A DNA stretch of 64,000 bases from Gemmobacter fulvus (lineage in GTDB: Bacteria; Pseudomonadota; Alphaproteobacteria; Rhodobacterales; Rhodobacteraceae). Shown one piece after another: positions 35,092-44,698 of the stretch. Under the pieces are notes generated by a model. It saw only the letters and a program-made list of their open reading frames with translations. It was not told the origin of the DNA and made no database searches. Made by a program: the position numbers and the translations under genes. The stretch's first letter is position 1. Each line of letters begins with the position of its first letter. Location of the stretch: positions 361,523 to 425,522 of the forward strand of contig NZ_CP076362.1 in the NCBI RefSeq assembly GCF_018798885.1, written 5' to 3'.

Positions 35092-35712
35092 TCACCGCTC
35101 CATAGCCCCCTTCCCCGCAAGGATATGCGGGCGGAGTTTGGTGAGGCGGGACTGGCGGGTTGCGCTGGTTTTCGCCGTGCCGAGGTGGATCACATAGCTT
35201 TTCTGGCGGCCCGGTGTCAGGCGGTGAAAGGCCTCGGCGAGCGTGGGATCGGCGTCGAGTGCCTCGACCAGTTCTTCGGGCAGATCCAGCGCGCCTGCCA
35301 CCTTGGGCGGTTTGATCCCGGCCTCGGCATAGCCCATCGCCTCGGTCAGATAGGCGGCGATGGTCGGGGCCATGGCCTCGATCTGCGCGCGGTCGGTGAA
35401 GCGGAATGCATCGGGGTGGGCGCTGTTCGGCCCCTGCCGTTGCAGGATGCCCTCGGGATCGGTCATCAGCGCGGCGTTGAAAAAGCTCAGCCGGACATCG
35501 CCGCGAAAGGCGCCGATAATCGCGATATTGCGCCCGGCATGGACATAGCAGGGGTGGCCCCATTTCGCCGTTTCGGTCAGCCCGGCGGCAAGGCAAAGGC
35601 GGCGCAGCGCGGCCAGACCCTCGGCCCAGAGCCGCGCCGAACAGTCTGCCGTCGCAAACCGGGCGCAGCGCCCGCAACCATCCCGGAAATAATCGGTGAT
35701 ATCGGTAATCAT
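35092..35712 (-). CDS. YdeI/OmpD-associated (DUF1801-like) family protein
   Basis: This is a 206-residue protein from ATG 35712 (MITDITDYF). It has the DUF1801 core (LAAGLTETAKWGHPCYVHAGRNIAIIGAFRGDVRLSFF shortened here by inspection) and the YdeI tail (FHRLTPGRQKSYVIHL, TRQSRLTKLRPHILAGKG). The tail is a well-known signature of YdeI-like proteins. Function is unclear in the literature I know. Confidence 0.85.
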   Translation of the reverse strand: MITDITDYFRDGCGRCARFATADCSARLWAEGLAALRRLCLAAGLTETAKWGHPCYVHAGRNIAIIGAFRGDVRLSFFNAALMTDPEGILQRQGPNSAHPDAFRFTDRAQIEAMAPTIAAYLTEAMGYAEAGIKPPKVAGALDLPEELVEALDADPTLAEAFHRLTPGRQKSYVIHLGTAKTSATRQSRLTKLRPHILAGKGAMER

Positions 35713-35733
35713 GCGAAGATCCCCCAATGCAGG

Positions 35734-36408
35734 CTAGCGCGCCGCCCGCTCTTCCACCGTCTGGCGCAGCGCGGACAGCAGATCGTGGAAGCGGTCGCCC
35801 TGCACGATGACATGATCACGCAGCGCCGTCGCCGCCGCTTCGGGATCGCCTGCCCGGATCGCCGCGACGATCTGGTCATGTTCGTTGAACGAGCGCGACA
35901 TGCGGTTGCGCACCCGCAGCTGCATCCGCCGGTAGGGTTGCAGCATGGCGTGCAACCGGGCGGCCTCCTGTTCCAGAAAGGCATTGTGGGTGGCGCGGTA
36001 GATGCAGTGATGGAACAGCGAATTGTGCCGGTAATAGCCTTCGGTATCGCCCGCTTCCGCCAGTTCGTGGCAACGCTGATGAATCGCCTCGAACTCGGCC
36101 ATCTCGGCTTCGGTGATGCGGCGGGCGGCCAGGCGGCCACAGGTCGCCTCGGCTTCGGCCATCACCTCGAAGCGTTCGGTCAGCTGTTCCGCCGTCCAGG
36201 TGGTGACGAAGGTGCCGCGCTTGGGCATCACCCGCACCAGCCCCGAGGCTTCCAGTTGATACAGCGCCTCGCGGATCGGCGTGCGTGAACAGTCGAACTC
36301 GCGTTCCAGCGCCTCGGGGTCAAGCCGGGCGCCGGGCGCGTAAATGCCTTCGACAATGGCATTTTCCAGGGCGTTCCTGATCCGTAGGGCATTGGGAATC
36401 GTGCGCAT
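35734..36408 (-). CDS. matR: GntR-family (FCD) regulator of malonate genes
   Basis: This is a 224-residue protein with a GntR winged helix (residues about 8-70: IRNALENAIVEGIYAPGARLD, SRTPIREALYQLEASGLV) and an FCD all-helical ligand domain with its His metal-site residues. It is divergent from matC-matA-matB, the arrangement known for MatR in Rhizobium, so malonate or malonyl-CoA responsive repression is expected. Confidence 0.85.
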   Translation of the reverse strand: MRTIPNALRIRNALENAIVEGIYAPGARLDPEALEREFDCSRTPIREALYQLEASGLVRVMPKRGTFVTTWTAEQLTERFEVMAEAEATCGRLAARRITEAEMAEFEAIHQRCHELAEAGDTEGYYRHNSLFHHCIYRATHNAFLEQEAARLHAMLQPYRRMQLRVRNRMSRSFNEHDQIVAAIRAGDPEAAATALRDHVIVQGDRFHDLLSALRQTVEERAAR

Positions 36409-36471
36409 CCGACCCTCCTTCCATCTGTGCAGAAGCTTACGCCACCTCGGCCATGATATCCATGTGCAACC

Positions 36472-36507
36472 TTGTTATATACAACAGAAGTGTCGAAGCG
36501 TATAACA
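36472..36507. promoter_or_regulatory. Candidate MatR operator
   Basis: TTGT-TATAT-ACAA (36472-36484) is an inverted repeat of GntR-operator form. The segment TGTTATA (36473-36479) is also repeated in inverted form as TATAACA at 36501-36507. This AT-rich stretch sits between the divergent matR and matC starts. Confidence 0.5.
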
Positions 36508-36596
36508 CACTCAGGGAGATTCGCACCGCTTGGGAGGGTGGTGCGAAGCGCAGCCGGAACACCCGGCGCGGGCGATACCAGGGAGAGGAGCCACGC

Positions 36597-37979
36597 ATGT
36601 CACCACATCTGATTTCTATATATGCCTTGGGTGCGATGTTCGTTGTCGCAACCATCTGGCCGATCAACATGGGGGTGCTGGCATTTGTCGGCGCCTTTCT
36701 GGTCGGCACATTGCTGGCCGCACAGTCCACCAAGGACATCATTGCGGGCTTTCCGGGCGGGTTGTTCCTGACACTGGTCGGGATCACCTGGCTGTTTGCA
36801 CTGGCACAGAACAACGGCACCATCGACTGGCTGGTGCGCATGTCGGTCCGCGCGGTCAAGGGCCGGATCGCGGCGATTCCATGGATCATGTTCGGCATTT
36901 CGGCCCTGCTGACGGCGGTGGGGGCGGTCAGCCCGGGCGCCGTGGCCATCGTCGCCCCGATCGCGCTTGGCTTTGCCTTCCGCTATCAGATCTCGCCGCT
37001 GCTGATGGGTCTGATGGTGGTTCACGGGGCGCAGGCGGGCGGGTTTTCCCCGATCAGCATCTATGGCGGCATCACCAATGGCGTGGTGCAGAAGGCAGGG
37101 CTGCCGCTCAGCCCGATGACCACCTTTGCCGCCAGCTTTACCGTCAACGCCGCAGTGGCGCTGCTGCTGTTCATGGTGCTGGGCGGGCGCAAGCTGATGC
37201 AGATGCGGATGCAGACGGTCGAGACGATCAAGGTGCCGCATATCGAGATCGCCCGCGCCGCCACCGGCCCGCAGATCTTTGGCGACAGCGAGGCCGAAGC
37301 GCTGAGCCGCCGCATCAGCGAAGAGGGCGGCGGCAGTTCGAACCGGCTGGTGGCCGAGGTCGAAGAGGGCAATCACCGCGATGGCAACCTCTATCAGGTG
37401 GTCACGCTGGCGGCGCTGGTGCTGCTTGCGGTGCTGGTGCTGGCGTTCAAGCTGGATATCGGCTTTGTCGCGCTCAGCATCGGGCTTGGTCTGGCGCTCT
37501 GCGCACCGACCATGCAGAAACGCGCCATGGCGCAGGTGGCCTGGCCGGAAATCATGCTGATCACCGGCGTGTCGACCTATGTGGCGGTGCTGGAGCATAT
37601 GGGCACCATCGATTTTGTGGGCGACAGCGTGGCGGGCATGGCCTCGCCGATGCTAGCGGCGCTGATGCTGTTTTTCATCGGGGCGGTGGTCTCGGCCTTT
37701 GCCTCGTCTACCGCAGTGCTCGGCTCGCTGATCCCACTGGCCGTGCCCTTCCTGCAAGGCGGTACGGGCGTCGGGGCCATCGGCTTCATCGCCGGGATGG
37801 CCGTGGCCTCCACCATCGTCGATGTCAGCCCGTTCTCGACCAATGGCGCGCTGGTTCTGGCCAATGCGCAGGGCGTGGACAAGCAGGCCTTCTTCCGCAA
37901 GCTGCTGAACTATGGTGCGCTGGTGACGGTCCTCGCCCCGGTCGTGCTGTGGATCATCTTTGTCGTGCTGCCGGGTTGA
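36597..37979 (+). CDS. matC: Malonate/dicarboxylate carrier
   Basis: This is a 460-residue integral membrane protein from ATG 36597, with about 11 hydrophobic segments. The N-terminal half fits the MatC_N carrier family (GALLTAVGAVSPGAVAIVAPIALG-like region, VHGAQAGGFSPISIYGG). It has a hydrophilic loop of about 60 residues between the two halves (about residues 205-265). It belongs to the ion-transporter superfamily and should import malonate for the two downstream enzymes. Upstream in-frame codons back to 36453 are part of the leader. Confidence 0.88.
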   Translation: MSPHLISIYALGAMFVVATIWPINMGVLAFVGAFLVGTLLAAQSTKDIIAGFPGGLFLTLVGITWLFALAQNNGTIDWLVRMSVRAVKGRIAAIPWIMFGISALLTAVGAVSPGAVAIVAPIALGFAFRYQISPLLMGLMVVHGAQAGGFSPISIYGGITNGVVQKAGLPLSPMTTFAASFTVNAAVALLLFMVLGGRKLMQMRMQTVETIKVPHIEIARAATGPQIFGDSEAEALSRRISEEGGGSSNRLVAEVEEGNHRDGNLYQVVTLAALVLLAVLVLAFKLDIGFVALSIGLGLALCAPTMQKRAMAQVAWPEIMLITGVSTYVAVLEHMGTIDFVGDSVAGMASPMLAALMLFFIGAVVSAFASSTAVLGSLIPLAVPFLQGGTGVGAIGFIAGMAVASTIVDVSPFSTNGALVLANAQGVDKQAFFRKLLNYGALVTVLAPVVLWIIFVVLPG

Positions 37980-38013
37980 CCCCGGCCGCCGCCACACCCC
38001 CCGGAGGTTCCAG

Positions 38014-39390
38014 ATGCGCAAGACCGATCCTTCCCCCCGTCCGAACCGCCCGGCTTTTCTGGGCGACCTGTTCGAAAGCCTGACCGAACGCGGGCGTCGT
38101 CTGCTCGGCTGGCGCGAGGGCAGCGGGCCAGAGGCCATCCCGGTGCCGGACCTTGCCGAGTTGGGCCAGCGCCTGCTGTCGCGCCGGGGCGAGGCCTCGG
38201 GCGTGGTGATTGCCCGCGCGCTGCTGGCCGCGTTCGAGGATGCCGATCCCGCCGCGCGGCTGGCCTTCCTCACGGCGCTGGCCGAAAGCTTCGGCCCCGA
38301 TGCGAAGGCGGTGAAAACCGCCCTCGCCGCGATGCAGAAGGCGCCGGAGTCCATCGAGGCGGTCGAGGCGCTGCACGCCGCCGCCGAGCCGCGCCGTCAG
38401 GAACTGCTGCGTCGCCTGAACCTTGCCCCCGGCGGCACCGCGGCGCTGGTCCGCATGCGCGAGGAACTGCTGCGCCATCTGCGCAGCCATCCCGACCTGC
38501 GCCGGGTCGATGCCGATTTTGCGCATCTGTTCGGATCCTGGTTCAACCGGGGCTTCCTGGGCCTGCGCCATATCGACTGGAACACCCCTGCCAGCATTCT
38601 GGAAAAGATCATCCGTTATGAGGCGGTGCATGCGATCCGGAACTGGGATGATCTGCGCAACCGCCTGCAACCGACCGACCGGCGCTGCTATGGCTTTTTC
38701 CACCCGCAACTGGTGGATGAACCGCTGATCTTTGTCGAAGTGGCGCTGACCCGCGCCATCCCCGACAATGTGGGCGGGCTGCTTGACCTCGCGCGCCAGC
38801 CGATCCGCGCCGAAGAGGCCGATACGGCGGTGTTCTATTCGATCTCCAACACCCAGCGCGGCCTTACGGGCGTGTCTTTCGGCAATTTCCTGATCAAACA
38901 GGTGGTGGAAGAGCTGAAGGCGGAGCGGCCCAATATCAAGACCTTCGTCACCCTGTCGCCCGTGCCCGGCTTTGCCGCCTGGCTTGCGGCGCAGCGCAAG
39001 GATAACAGCTCTGATCTAATCAGCGCCGATCAGCGCCTTGCCTTTGCCGCGCTGGACCGGCCCGGCTGGCAGACCGATCCGGCCACCGCCGAGGCGTTGC
39101 GCGCGCCCTTGCTGGCCGCCGCCGCGACCTATTTCCTGCGCGCCCGCAGCGCTGCAAAACGGGTCATCGACCCGGTGGCGCGGTTCCATCTGGGCAATGG
39201 CGCGCGATTGGAGCGGTTGAACCATCTGGGCGATGTATCGGCCAATGGCATGGCGCAATCGCATGGGCTGATGGTCAATTACCTTTATGACCTTGGCCAG
39301 ATCGAGGCGAACCACGAAGCCTTCGCCGAACGCAGCCATATCGCCGCCTCGGACAGCGTGAAAGCCGCGCTGCCCGTCGGCACTTCCTGA
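38014..39390 (+). CDS. matA: Malonyl-CoA decarboxylase
   Basis: This 458-residue enzyme converts malonyl-CoA to acetyl-CoA and CO2. The helical N-terminal domain is followed by the GNAT-like catalytic domain with the family motifs SISNTQRGLTGVSFGNFLIK (catalytic Ser) and FHLGNGARLERLN (catalytic His). ATG 38014 follows CCGGAGG. It is 34 bases after matC and 24 before matB. Length is in the usual bacterial range. Confidence 0.95.
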   Translation: MRKTDPSPRPNRPAFLGDLFESLTERGRRLLGWREGSGPEAIPVPDLAELGQRLLSRRGEASGVVIARALLAAFEDADPAARLAFLTALAESFGPDAKAVKTALAAMQKAPESIEAVEALHAAAEPRRQELLRRLNLAPGGTAALVRMREELLRHLRSHPDLRRVDADFAHLFGSWFNRGFLGLRHIDWNTPASILEKIIRYEAVHAIRNWDDLRNRLQPTDRRCYGFFHPQLVDEPLIFVEVALTRAIPDNVGGLLDLARQPIRAEEADTAVFYSISNTQRGLTGVSFGNFLIKQVVEELKAERPNIKTFVTLSPVPGFAAWLAAQRKDNSSDLISADQRLAFAALDRPGWQTDPATAEALRAPLLAAAATYFLRARSAAKRVIDPVARFHLGNGARLERLNHLGDVSANGMAQSHGLMVNYLYDLGQIEANHEAFAERSHIAASDSVKAALPVGTS

Positions 39391-39414
39391 TTTTCCCCAT
39401 TGCAGGAGTTTTGC

Positions 39415-40929
39415 ATGACCGCGAACCTGTTCGACATCCTTGCCCGCTCGATCACCGATGCCGGGGCCACTGCCATCGAAACCCTTGCCGGAGAGCAGAT
39501 CAGCTATGGCGATCTGGTTGCCCGCACCGGCCGCATGGCCAATGCGCTGGTGGCGCTGGGGGTGTCCCCCGGCGACCGCGTGGCGGTGCAGGTGGAAAAA
39601 TCGGTCGAGGCGATCATCCTTTATCTCGCCACGGCGCGGGCGGGGGCGGTGTTCCTGCCGCTGAACACCGGCTATACGGCGGCAGAGATTGCCTATTTCA
39701 TCGGCGATGCCGAACCGGCGCTGTTTGTCTGTGATCCGGCGCGCGTGGCGGATCTGGCGCAGGCGGCAGAGCAGGCCGGGGCGCGCATGGCCACGCTGGA
39801 TGCCAGCGGGCTGGGCAGCCTGACCGATGCGGCAGAGGCCGCCGCCGAAGATTTCGCCACCGTGCCGCGCGCGGCGGATGATCTGGCGGCGCTGCTTTAT
39901 ACCTCGGGCACCACCGGACGCTCCAAAGGCGCGATGCTGACCCATGGCAATCTGGTGTCCAACGCGCTGTCGTTGCGCACGGCCTGGAGCTATACTGCCC
40001 GGGATGTGCTGATCCACGCCTTGCCGATCTTCCACACCCATGGATTGTTCGTTGCCACCAATGTCACGCTGTTTTCCGGCGCGTCGATGATCTTTCTGCC
40101 GAAATTCGACATTGACCGCATCTTCGAGCTGATGTCGCGCGCCACGGTGCTGATGGGGGTGCCGACCTTCTATGTGCGCCTGCTGGAGGATGACATGCTG
40201 AATGTGGAGACGACGGCGCAAATGCGGCTGTTCGTGTCCGGCTCGGCCCCGCTGCTGGCCGAAACCCACCGCGAATGGCGCGCCCGCACCGGCCATGCCA
40301 TTCTGGAACGCTACGGCATGACCGAAACCAACATGAATACCTCGAACCCCTATGACGGCGCGCGGGTGGCAGGCACGGTGGGCCTGCCGCTGCCCGGCAC
40401 CGAGGTGATCGTGACCGACCCCGAAACGGGCGTCGAACTGCCGCAGGGCGAGATCGGCATGATCGAGGTGCGCGGGGCCAATGTGTTCAAGGGCTATTGG
40501 CGGATGCCGGAAAAGACCGCCGCCGAACTGCGCGCCAACGGCTTTTTCATCACCGGCGATCTGGGGCGGATTGATGACAAGGGTTATGTCCACATCGTCG
40601 GGCGCGGCAAGGATCTGATCATCACCGGCGGTTACAACGTCTATCCCAAGGAGATCGAGGCCGAGATCGACGAGATACCGGGCGTGCTGGAATCCGCCGT
40701 GATCGGCATCCCGCACAAGGATTTCGGCGAGGCGGTGACGGCGGTCGTGGTGCCCACCGGCAGCCCGACCCTGACCGAAGCCGCCATCGTCGCGGCACTG
40801 GAGGGCCGTCTGGCCCGGTTCAAACAGCCCAAACGCGTGGTCTTTGTGCCGGAACTGCCGCGCAACACCATGGGCAAGGTGCAAAAGAACCTGCTGCGCG
40901 ACCATCACGCCGGGCTGTATCAGGCCTGA
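39415..40929 (+). CDS. matB: Malonyl-CoA synthetase
   Basis: This 504-residue ANL-superfamily ligase forms malonyl-CoA from malonate, ATP and CoA. Motifs: LLYTSGTTGRSKGAMLTHGNL near residue 160, YGMTETNMNTSNPYDG near residue 300, TGDLGRIDDKGYVHIVGRGKD, and the catalytic Lys in RNTMGKVQKNLLR. The NMNTSNPY segment is characteristic of MatB. Together with matA it channels malonate to acetyl-CoA. Confidence 0.96.
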   Translation: MTANLFDILARSITDAGATAIETLAGEQISYGDLVARTGRMANALVALGVSPGDRVAVQVEKSVEAIILYLATARAGAVFLPLNTGYTAAEIAYFIGDAEPALFVCDPARVADLAQAAEQAGARMATLDASGLGSLTDAAEAAAEDFATVPRAADDLAALLYTSGTTGRSKGAMLTHGNLVSNALSLRTAWSYTARDVLIHALPIFHTHGLFVATNVTLFSGASMIFLPKFDIDRIFELMSRATVLMGVPTFYVRLLEDDMLNVETTAQMRLFVSGSAPLLAETHREWRARTGHAILERYGMTETNMNTSNPYDGARVAGTVGLPLPGTEVIVTDPETGVELPQGEIGMIEVRGANVFKGYWRMPEKTAAELRANGFFITGDLGRIDDKGYVHIVGRGKDLIITGGYNVYPKEIEAEIDEIPGVLESAVIGIPHKDFGEAVTAVVVPTGSPTLTEAAIVAALEGRLARFKQPKRVVFVPELPRNTMGKVQKNLLRDHHAGLYQA

Positions 40930-40948
40930 GGCGCAGGGGCGGCGGGCC

Positions 40949-41806
40949 TCAATGGGGCCTGAGGCCGGTCAGCTTGTCGGGGTTGCGGGTGATGTAGATG
41001 GCGGTGATCCGCCCCGCCTCGATCTGCAAGGCCGTGGTTTGCAAATGATCCCCGACACGGCTGACAAAGCCCGGCAGGCCGTCGATCACGACGGCTTCCA
41101 GCAGATCCATCTGCGCGCCGTATTTCCGCGCCAGCGCCAGAAACAGCCGGATCAGATGGTCGGCCCCTTCGATCACATTGGGATAGGACGACACCTTGCC
41201 ACCGCCATCTGCCCGCAGGCTTGCCCCTTCGGCCAGCATGGTGGCAAGCGCACGCGCATCGCCTGACCGGCAGGCCTCGAAAAACGCGCGGGCAAGGCTT
41301 TCGGCGCTGTCGCGCGACATCTGATAGCGGGGGCGGTCAATCTGCACATGGGCCCGCGCCCGCGCGGCAAGCTGGCGCGTGGCGGCGGGGCTGCGCCCGA
41401 TGGTGATGGCAATCTCGTCCATGCTTTGCCCGAACACATCATGCAGTAGAAAGGTCGCCCGCTCCAGCGGCGACAGCCGCTCCAGCGCCATCATCAGCGT
41501 CAGGGTCAGATTGTCGGGGCGCAGATTGTCATCCTCTGGTTCGATCAGCGGCTCGGGCAGCCAGGTGCCCGGATAGGTTTCGCGCCGCATCCGGGCCGAG
41601 CGCATCTGATCCAGACACAGCCGCGAAACAACGCGGGTCAGCCAGGCTGCCGGGTCAAGGATCACGCCATGGTCGCCGCCCTGCCAGCGCAGCCAAGCCT
41701 CCTGTACGATGTCCTCGGCCTCGGTCCGGCTGCCCAGCATCCGATAGGCCAGGCGCAGCAGCCGGGGCCGCTGCGCCTGAAAGGTGATCGTCGGATCAGG
41801 CCGCAT
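40949..41806 (-). CDS. ECF41-type sigma factor with regulatory C-terminal domain
   Basis: This is a 285-residue protein from ATG 41806. Sigma region 2 is near residue 10-75 (LRLAYRMLGSRTEAEDIVQEAWLRW), region 4 near 100-160 (LSPLERATFLLHDVFGQSMDEIAITIGRS). A SnoaL-like C-terminal extension of about 100 residues contains DGGGK (200-204) and ends with NPDKL (275-279). These two motifs define the ECF41 group, where the extension replaces an anti-sigma factor. It overlaps the upstream CMD gene by 11 bases, the standard ECF41 partner. Confidence 0.92.
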   Translation of the reverse strand: MRPDPTITFQAQRPRLLRLAYRMLGSRTEAEDIVQEAWLRWQGGDHGVILDPAAWLTRVVSRLCLDQMRSARMRRETYPGTWLPEPLIEPEDDNLRPDNLTLTLMMALERLSPLERATFLLHDVFGQSMDEIAITIGRSPAATRQLAARARAHVQIDRPRYQMSRDSAESLARAFFEACRSGDARALATMLAEGASLRADGGGKVSSYPNVIEGADHLIRLFLALARKYGAQMDLLEAVVIDGLPGFVSRVGDHLQTTALQIEAGRITAIYITRNPDKLTGLRPH

Positions 41807-42269
41807 CGGCCAGCGCCGCAGGCAGCGTGGTCGGATGCGCGCTCCGAAACCCGACCTGCACCCGGTTCCACAGGTTGATGGCGCCAATGGCCAACGACAG
41901 CCAAGCCCGTTCGTCGGCATCAAACACGGCAGTGACGGCGGCCCAATCACCCTCCGGCGCGCCTGTCGCCGCAATCAGTGTCAGTGCCTCGGTCCAGGCC
42001 AACGCCGCCCGTTCGCGCGGCGAATAGATCGGGCTTTCGCGCCAGGCGGGCAGCATATGCAGGCGCAACGGCGCCTCGCCGTCCTTCAGCGCCTCGGCTG
42101 TGTGCATCTGGATGCAGAAGGCACAGGCGTTGATCTGGCTGGCACGCAGCTTGACCAGATGCAGCAGCTTCGGCTCCAGCGTGCTGGTCTTGATCGCGGC
42201 CTCCAGCGCGAACAGCGGCTTGAAGCCAGTGTCGGCGCGTTTGAAATGGTCGGTCATGCGGGGGGTCAT
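41796..42269 (-). CDS. Carboxymuconolactone decarboxylase/AhpD-family protein
   Basis: This is a 157-residue AhpD-fold protein from ATG 42269. The redox or metal motif CAFCIQMH has Cys49, Cys52 and His56. The rest is all-helical (RERAALAWTEALTLIA, ERAWLSLAIGAINLWNR). Being upstream of and overlapping the ECF41 gene, it is the probable autoregulated target of that sigma factor and a candidate peroxide or thiol stress protein. Confidence 0.9.
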   Translation of the reverse strand: MTPRMTDHFKRADTGFKPLFALEAAIKTSTLEPKLLHLVKLRASQINACAFCIQMHTAEALKDGEAPLRLHMLPAWRESPIYSPRERAALAWTEALTLIAATGAPEGDWAAVTAVFDADERAWLSLAIGAINLWNRVQVGFRSAHPTTLPAALADAA

Positions 42270-42343
42270 ATGGGTCTCCTTTGTGGATCTGACACCAGTA
42301 TGACGGGGCAGCCCAGCCGGATGTGACATGGCCACGCTTTTTT

Positions 42344-43420
42344 TCAGGCACAGGCCATCGGGCCGCGATCCGGCTCGGCCATCGGCCCTTTGCGGTATTG
42401 CGCCCGCCAGGCGCTGGGGCTGAGGCCATGGCAGCGCGAGAATTCGCGGTTGAAGCTCGACTTGGTGGTAAAGCCGACGGCAAAAACGATTTCTGTCACC
42501 GGCATATCGGTTTCGGCCAGCATCCGGCAGGCATCCGACACGCGGAAGGAGTTCACATATTGCGGCACCCCCATCTGCCGCAGCGTTCTGACTGCCGTTG
42601 AGATCTGCCGCGCGCGGGTGTCGCTGTGGCTGGCAAGCCGGTGCAGCGTCAGATTTTCATCGCGGTAAAGATGGGTCTGCCGCATCAGGCGGTCCAGCCG
42701 GTCGAGGATCTCGGCGGCCTGACGCAGATCGGGGTCATCCGCGTCGGGGGCCTCAGCCTCTGCGGCCAGCGGGGCAAAGACCGGCTCCGGTTCGTTGCGG
42801 CCATGCAGGCCCCAGAACACCACGGCACTGGTGATCAGCGCCGCCAGAAAATTGGTATAGCCCACGACGACCGACCCGATATGGCCCTTGGCCAGCGCCA
42901 TCTGGGTGAAAAACGCAATGTCGATGGTGGCCGATCCCAGCAGCAACATGCCGCCCAGCAGGAAGGCCAGCTCGGCCGAGACGGGCATCGCTGCCGCGTC
43001 GATGGCGACCCATTTCGGTGCGGTGCGGAAGGCCTGCGCCACCAGCAGCGTGCCGAAGATCACATATTGCGCCGTGCTGAGAAGATCGAGCGCGTCGCCC
43101 TGCCCCGCCAGCGCCAGTGCCGCCACCAAGGCCACCAACCCCAGCGCACCTGCCAGAACGATCTGCCGCGCCCTTGCGCCCAGCTTGCCGGACAATTCGG
43201 TCAGCGCCGCCCAGGTCAGCAGCGGCAGCAGGCTTGCCAGAACGATCACCGGCAGCGGGCGCAGGTCATAAAGCCCCCATTTCACGCCGATCAGGATCGC
43301 TTGTAGCACATAGCCGGCCAGCGCCAGATGCACGAGCGCAGGCAGACGCAGGATCAGCGAATAACCGAACAACACGGCCAGCAGGCAGGCGGTCAGAAAC
43401 GGCAGCGGAAACATGAACAT
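42344..43420 (-). CDS. Membrane-anchored AraC-family regulator (copy 1)
   Basis: This is a 358-residue protein with about seven hydrophobic segments in the first 225 residues (starting FPLPFLTACLLAVLFGYSLI), an acidic linker, and a C-terminal AraC domain (NLTLHRLASHSDTRARQIS, VTEIVFAVGFTTKSSFNREF). ATG 43420 is used. It lies 76 bases after the efflux permease gene, in the same direction. Its DNA-binding half is closely similar to the AraC protein at 47794-48855. Confidence 0.88.
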   Translation of the reverse strand: MFMFPLPFLTACLLAVLFGYSLILRLPALVHLALAGYVLQAILIGVKWGLYDLRPLPVIVLASLLPLLTWAALTELSGKLGARARQIVLAGALGLVALVAALALAGQGDALDLLSTAQYVIFGTLLVAQAFRTAPKWVAIDAAAMPVSAELAFLLGGMLLLGSATIDIAFFTQMALAKGHIGSVVVGYTNFLAALITSAVVFWGLHGRNEPEPVFAPLAAEAEAPDADDPDLRQAAEILDRLDRLMRQTHLYRDENLTLHRLASHSDTRARQISTAVRTLRQMGVPQYVNSFRVSDACRMLAETDMPVTEIVFAVGFTTKSSFNREFSRCHGLSPSAWRAQYRKGPMAEPDRGPMACA

Positions 43421-43496
43421 TCGGGATCTTCCTGATCTTGCAACGAATTTCGGCCAGAAGATCCGGCCCGACGTGCGGGCCGGACCGAGCGGGGCA

Positions 43497-44693
43497 TCAG
43501 GCCCGCAGTGCATGCACCAGCGGGATCCGCGCGGCGGAAAACGCCGCCAGCACCCCGCCCACAACCCCGACCGCGAGGCCGAGCAGGCCACCCGTCAGCA
43601 TCACACCGAAGGTCACCTGCAACTGGAACGCCATGCGGGTGTTTTCGGCGCCCATCGTGCTGGCCTGATAGCCGTTGAACACCAGCCACGACAGCAGGAT
43701 GCCCAAGCCCGCGCCGATCAGCGTCAGCACCAGCGCCTCGCCACAGGTGCCGACAAAGGCGGCAAGCCGGCTGAAGCCCAGCGTGCGCACGGTGGCGATT
43801 TCCTTGGTGCGGTCTGACACCGAGGTCATCATCGTGTTCAGCGCACCGGCAATCGCGCCGCAGGCCATCAGCACCGCCAGCGGCCAGCCGAACATGCGGA
43901 TCAGGCCACTGGTGCGTTCGGATTGGGTGGCGAACAGATCGGCCTCGGAACTGGCCACCAGCGGCGTGGTGGAAAACTGCGGCAAGGCGGCGCGCAGCGT
44001 CTCGATCGCTTGTGGCGAAACCAGCCCGACGCGCAGGCTCTGCACCTTGCCCTGACTGCCGAAGGCCGCCTGAACCGCCTCCAGATCGGCCCAGATCTCG
44101 GATTCAAAGGCGGTGCCGCCCGCCGAGAACTGGCCGACCACGGTCCAGTCTGCCGCGCCAAGGCGCACCGTCTCGCCCACACCCAGCCCACGGAAATCCT
44201 GCGCCAGCCGTGCGCCGACCACCAGTTCCCGCGCGCCGGGCTGGAACAGCCGCCCCGCCACCAGCGACACGCCGTCCCGCAGGCCCGGCCCGGCGGCGCT
44301 CATGCCGCGCAGCGCCAGCATTTCCGTACCGCCATCCGAGGCGCGCGTCAGATCCACCGGCGTCACCAGTTCGCGCGACACCAGCAGCCGCCCTTCGGCA
44401 TCGCGGCGGATGCCCAGATCGGCGCTGGTGGCCTGCAGGGCGCGCAGCGCCTCTGCCGGGATGGTGGAGCTGCTTTCCTGATTGGTGCCGCCGCCCAGAA
44501 TGACCGCAACCGATGGCGACCCCGCCCCGGTCATCGCCTGTTCAAAGCCCTTGGCCATGGACAGAAAGCCGATCAGCACCGCCACCACCAGGGTGATCGA
44601 CAGGATCATCGACAGCGAAATCCACACCCGGCGCGGCAGGCTTCCCAGCCCGATGCCGATCATTGCGGTGATTTGTCTGAAATTGGAACGCAT
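43497..44693 (-). CDS. ABC transporter permease (FtsX/MacB-type), second
   Basis: This is a 398-residue protein with one N-terminal membrane segment (RVWISLSMILSITLVVAVLIGF), a large periplasmic domain, and three C-terminal segments (FGWPLAVLMACGAIAGALNTM, ALVLTLIGAGLGILLSWLVF, VTFGVMLTGGLLGLAVGVVGG). This is the type VII/MacB topology used for export or lipoprotein-type extraction. Five bases after the other permease gene. Confidence 0.9.
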   Translation of the reverse strand: MRSNFRQITAMIGIGLGSLPRRVWISLSMILSITLVVAVLIGFLSMAKGFEQAMTGAGSPSVAVILGGGTNQESSSTIPAEALRALQATSADLGIRRDAEGRLLVSRELVTPVDLTRASDGGTEMLALRGMSAAGPGLRDGVSLVAGRLFQPGARELVVGARLAQDFRGLGVGETVRLGAADWTVVGQFSAGGTAFESEIWADLEAVQAAFGSQGKVQSLRVGLVSPQAIETLRAALPQFSTTPLVASSEADLFATQSERTSGLIRMFGWPLAVLMACGAIAGALNTMMTSVSDRTKEIATVRTLGFSRLAAFVGTCGEALVLTLIGAGLGILLSWLVFNGYQASTMGAENTRMAFQLQVTFGVMLTGGLLGLAVGVVGGVLAAFSAARIPLVHALRA

Positions 44694-44698
44694 GGCTG

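Noticed and set aside
40945..40966. Inverted repeat GGCCTCA/TGAGGCC between matB and the sigma factor
   Set aside because: Seven-bp stem without a T run, partly within the sigma factor coding end; not enough for a terminator call.
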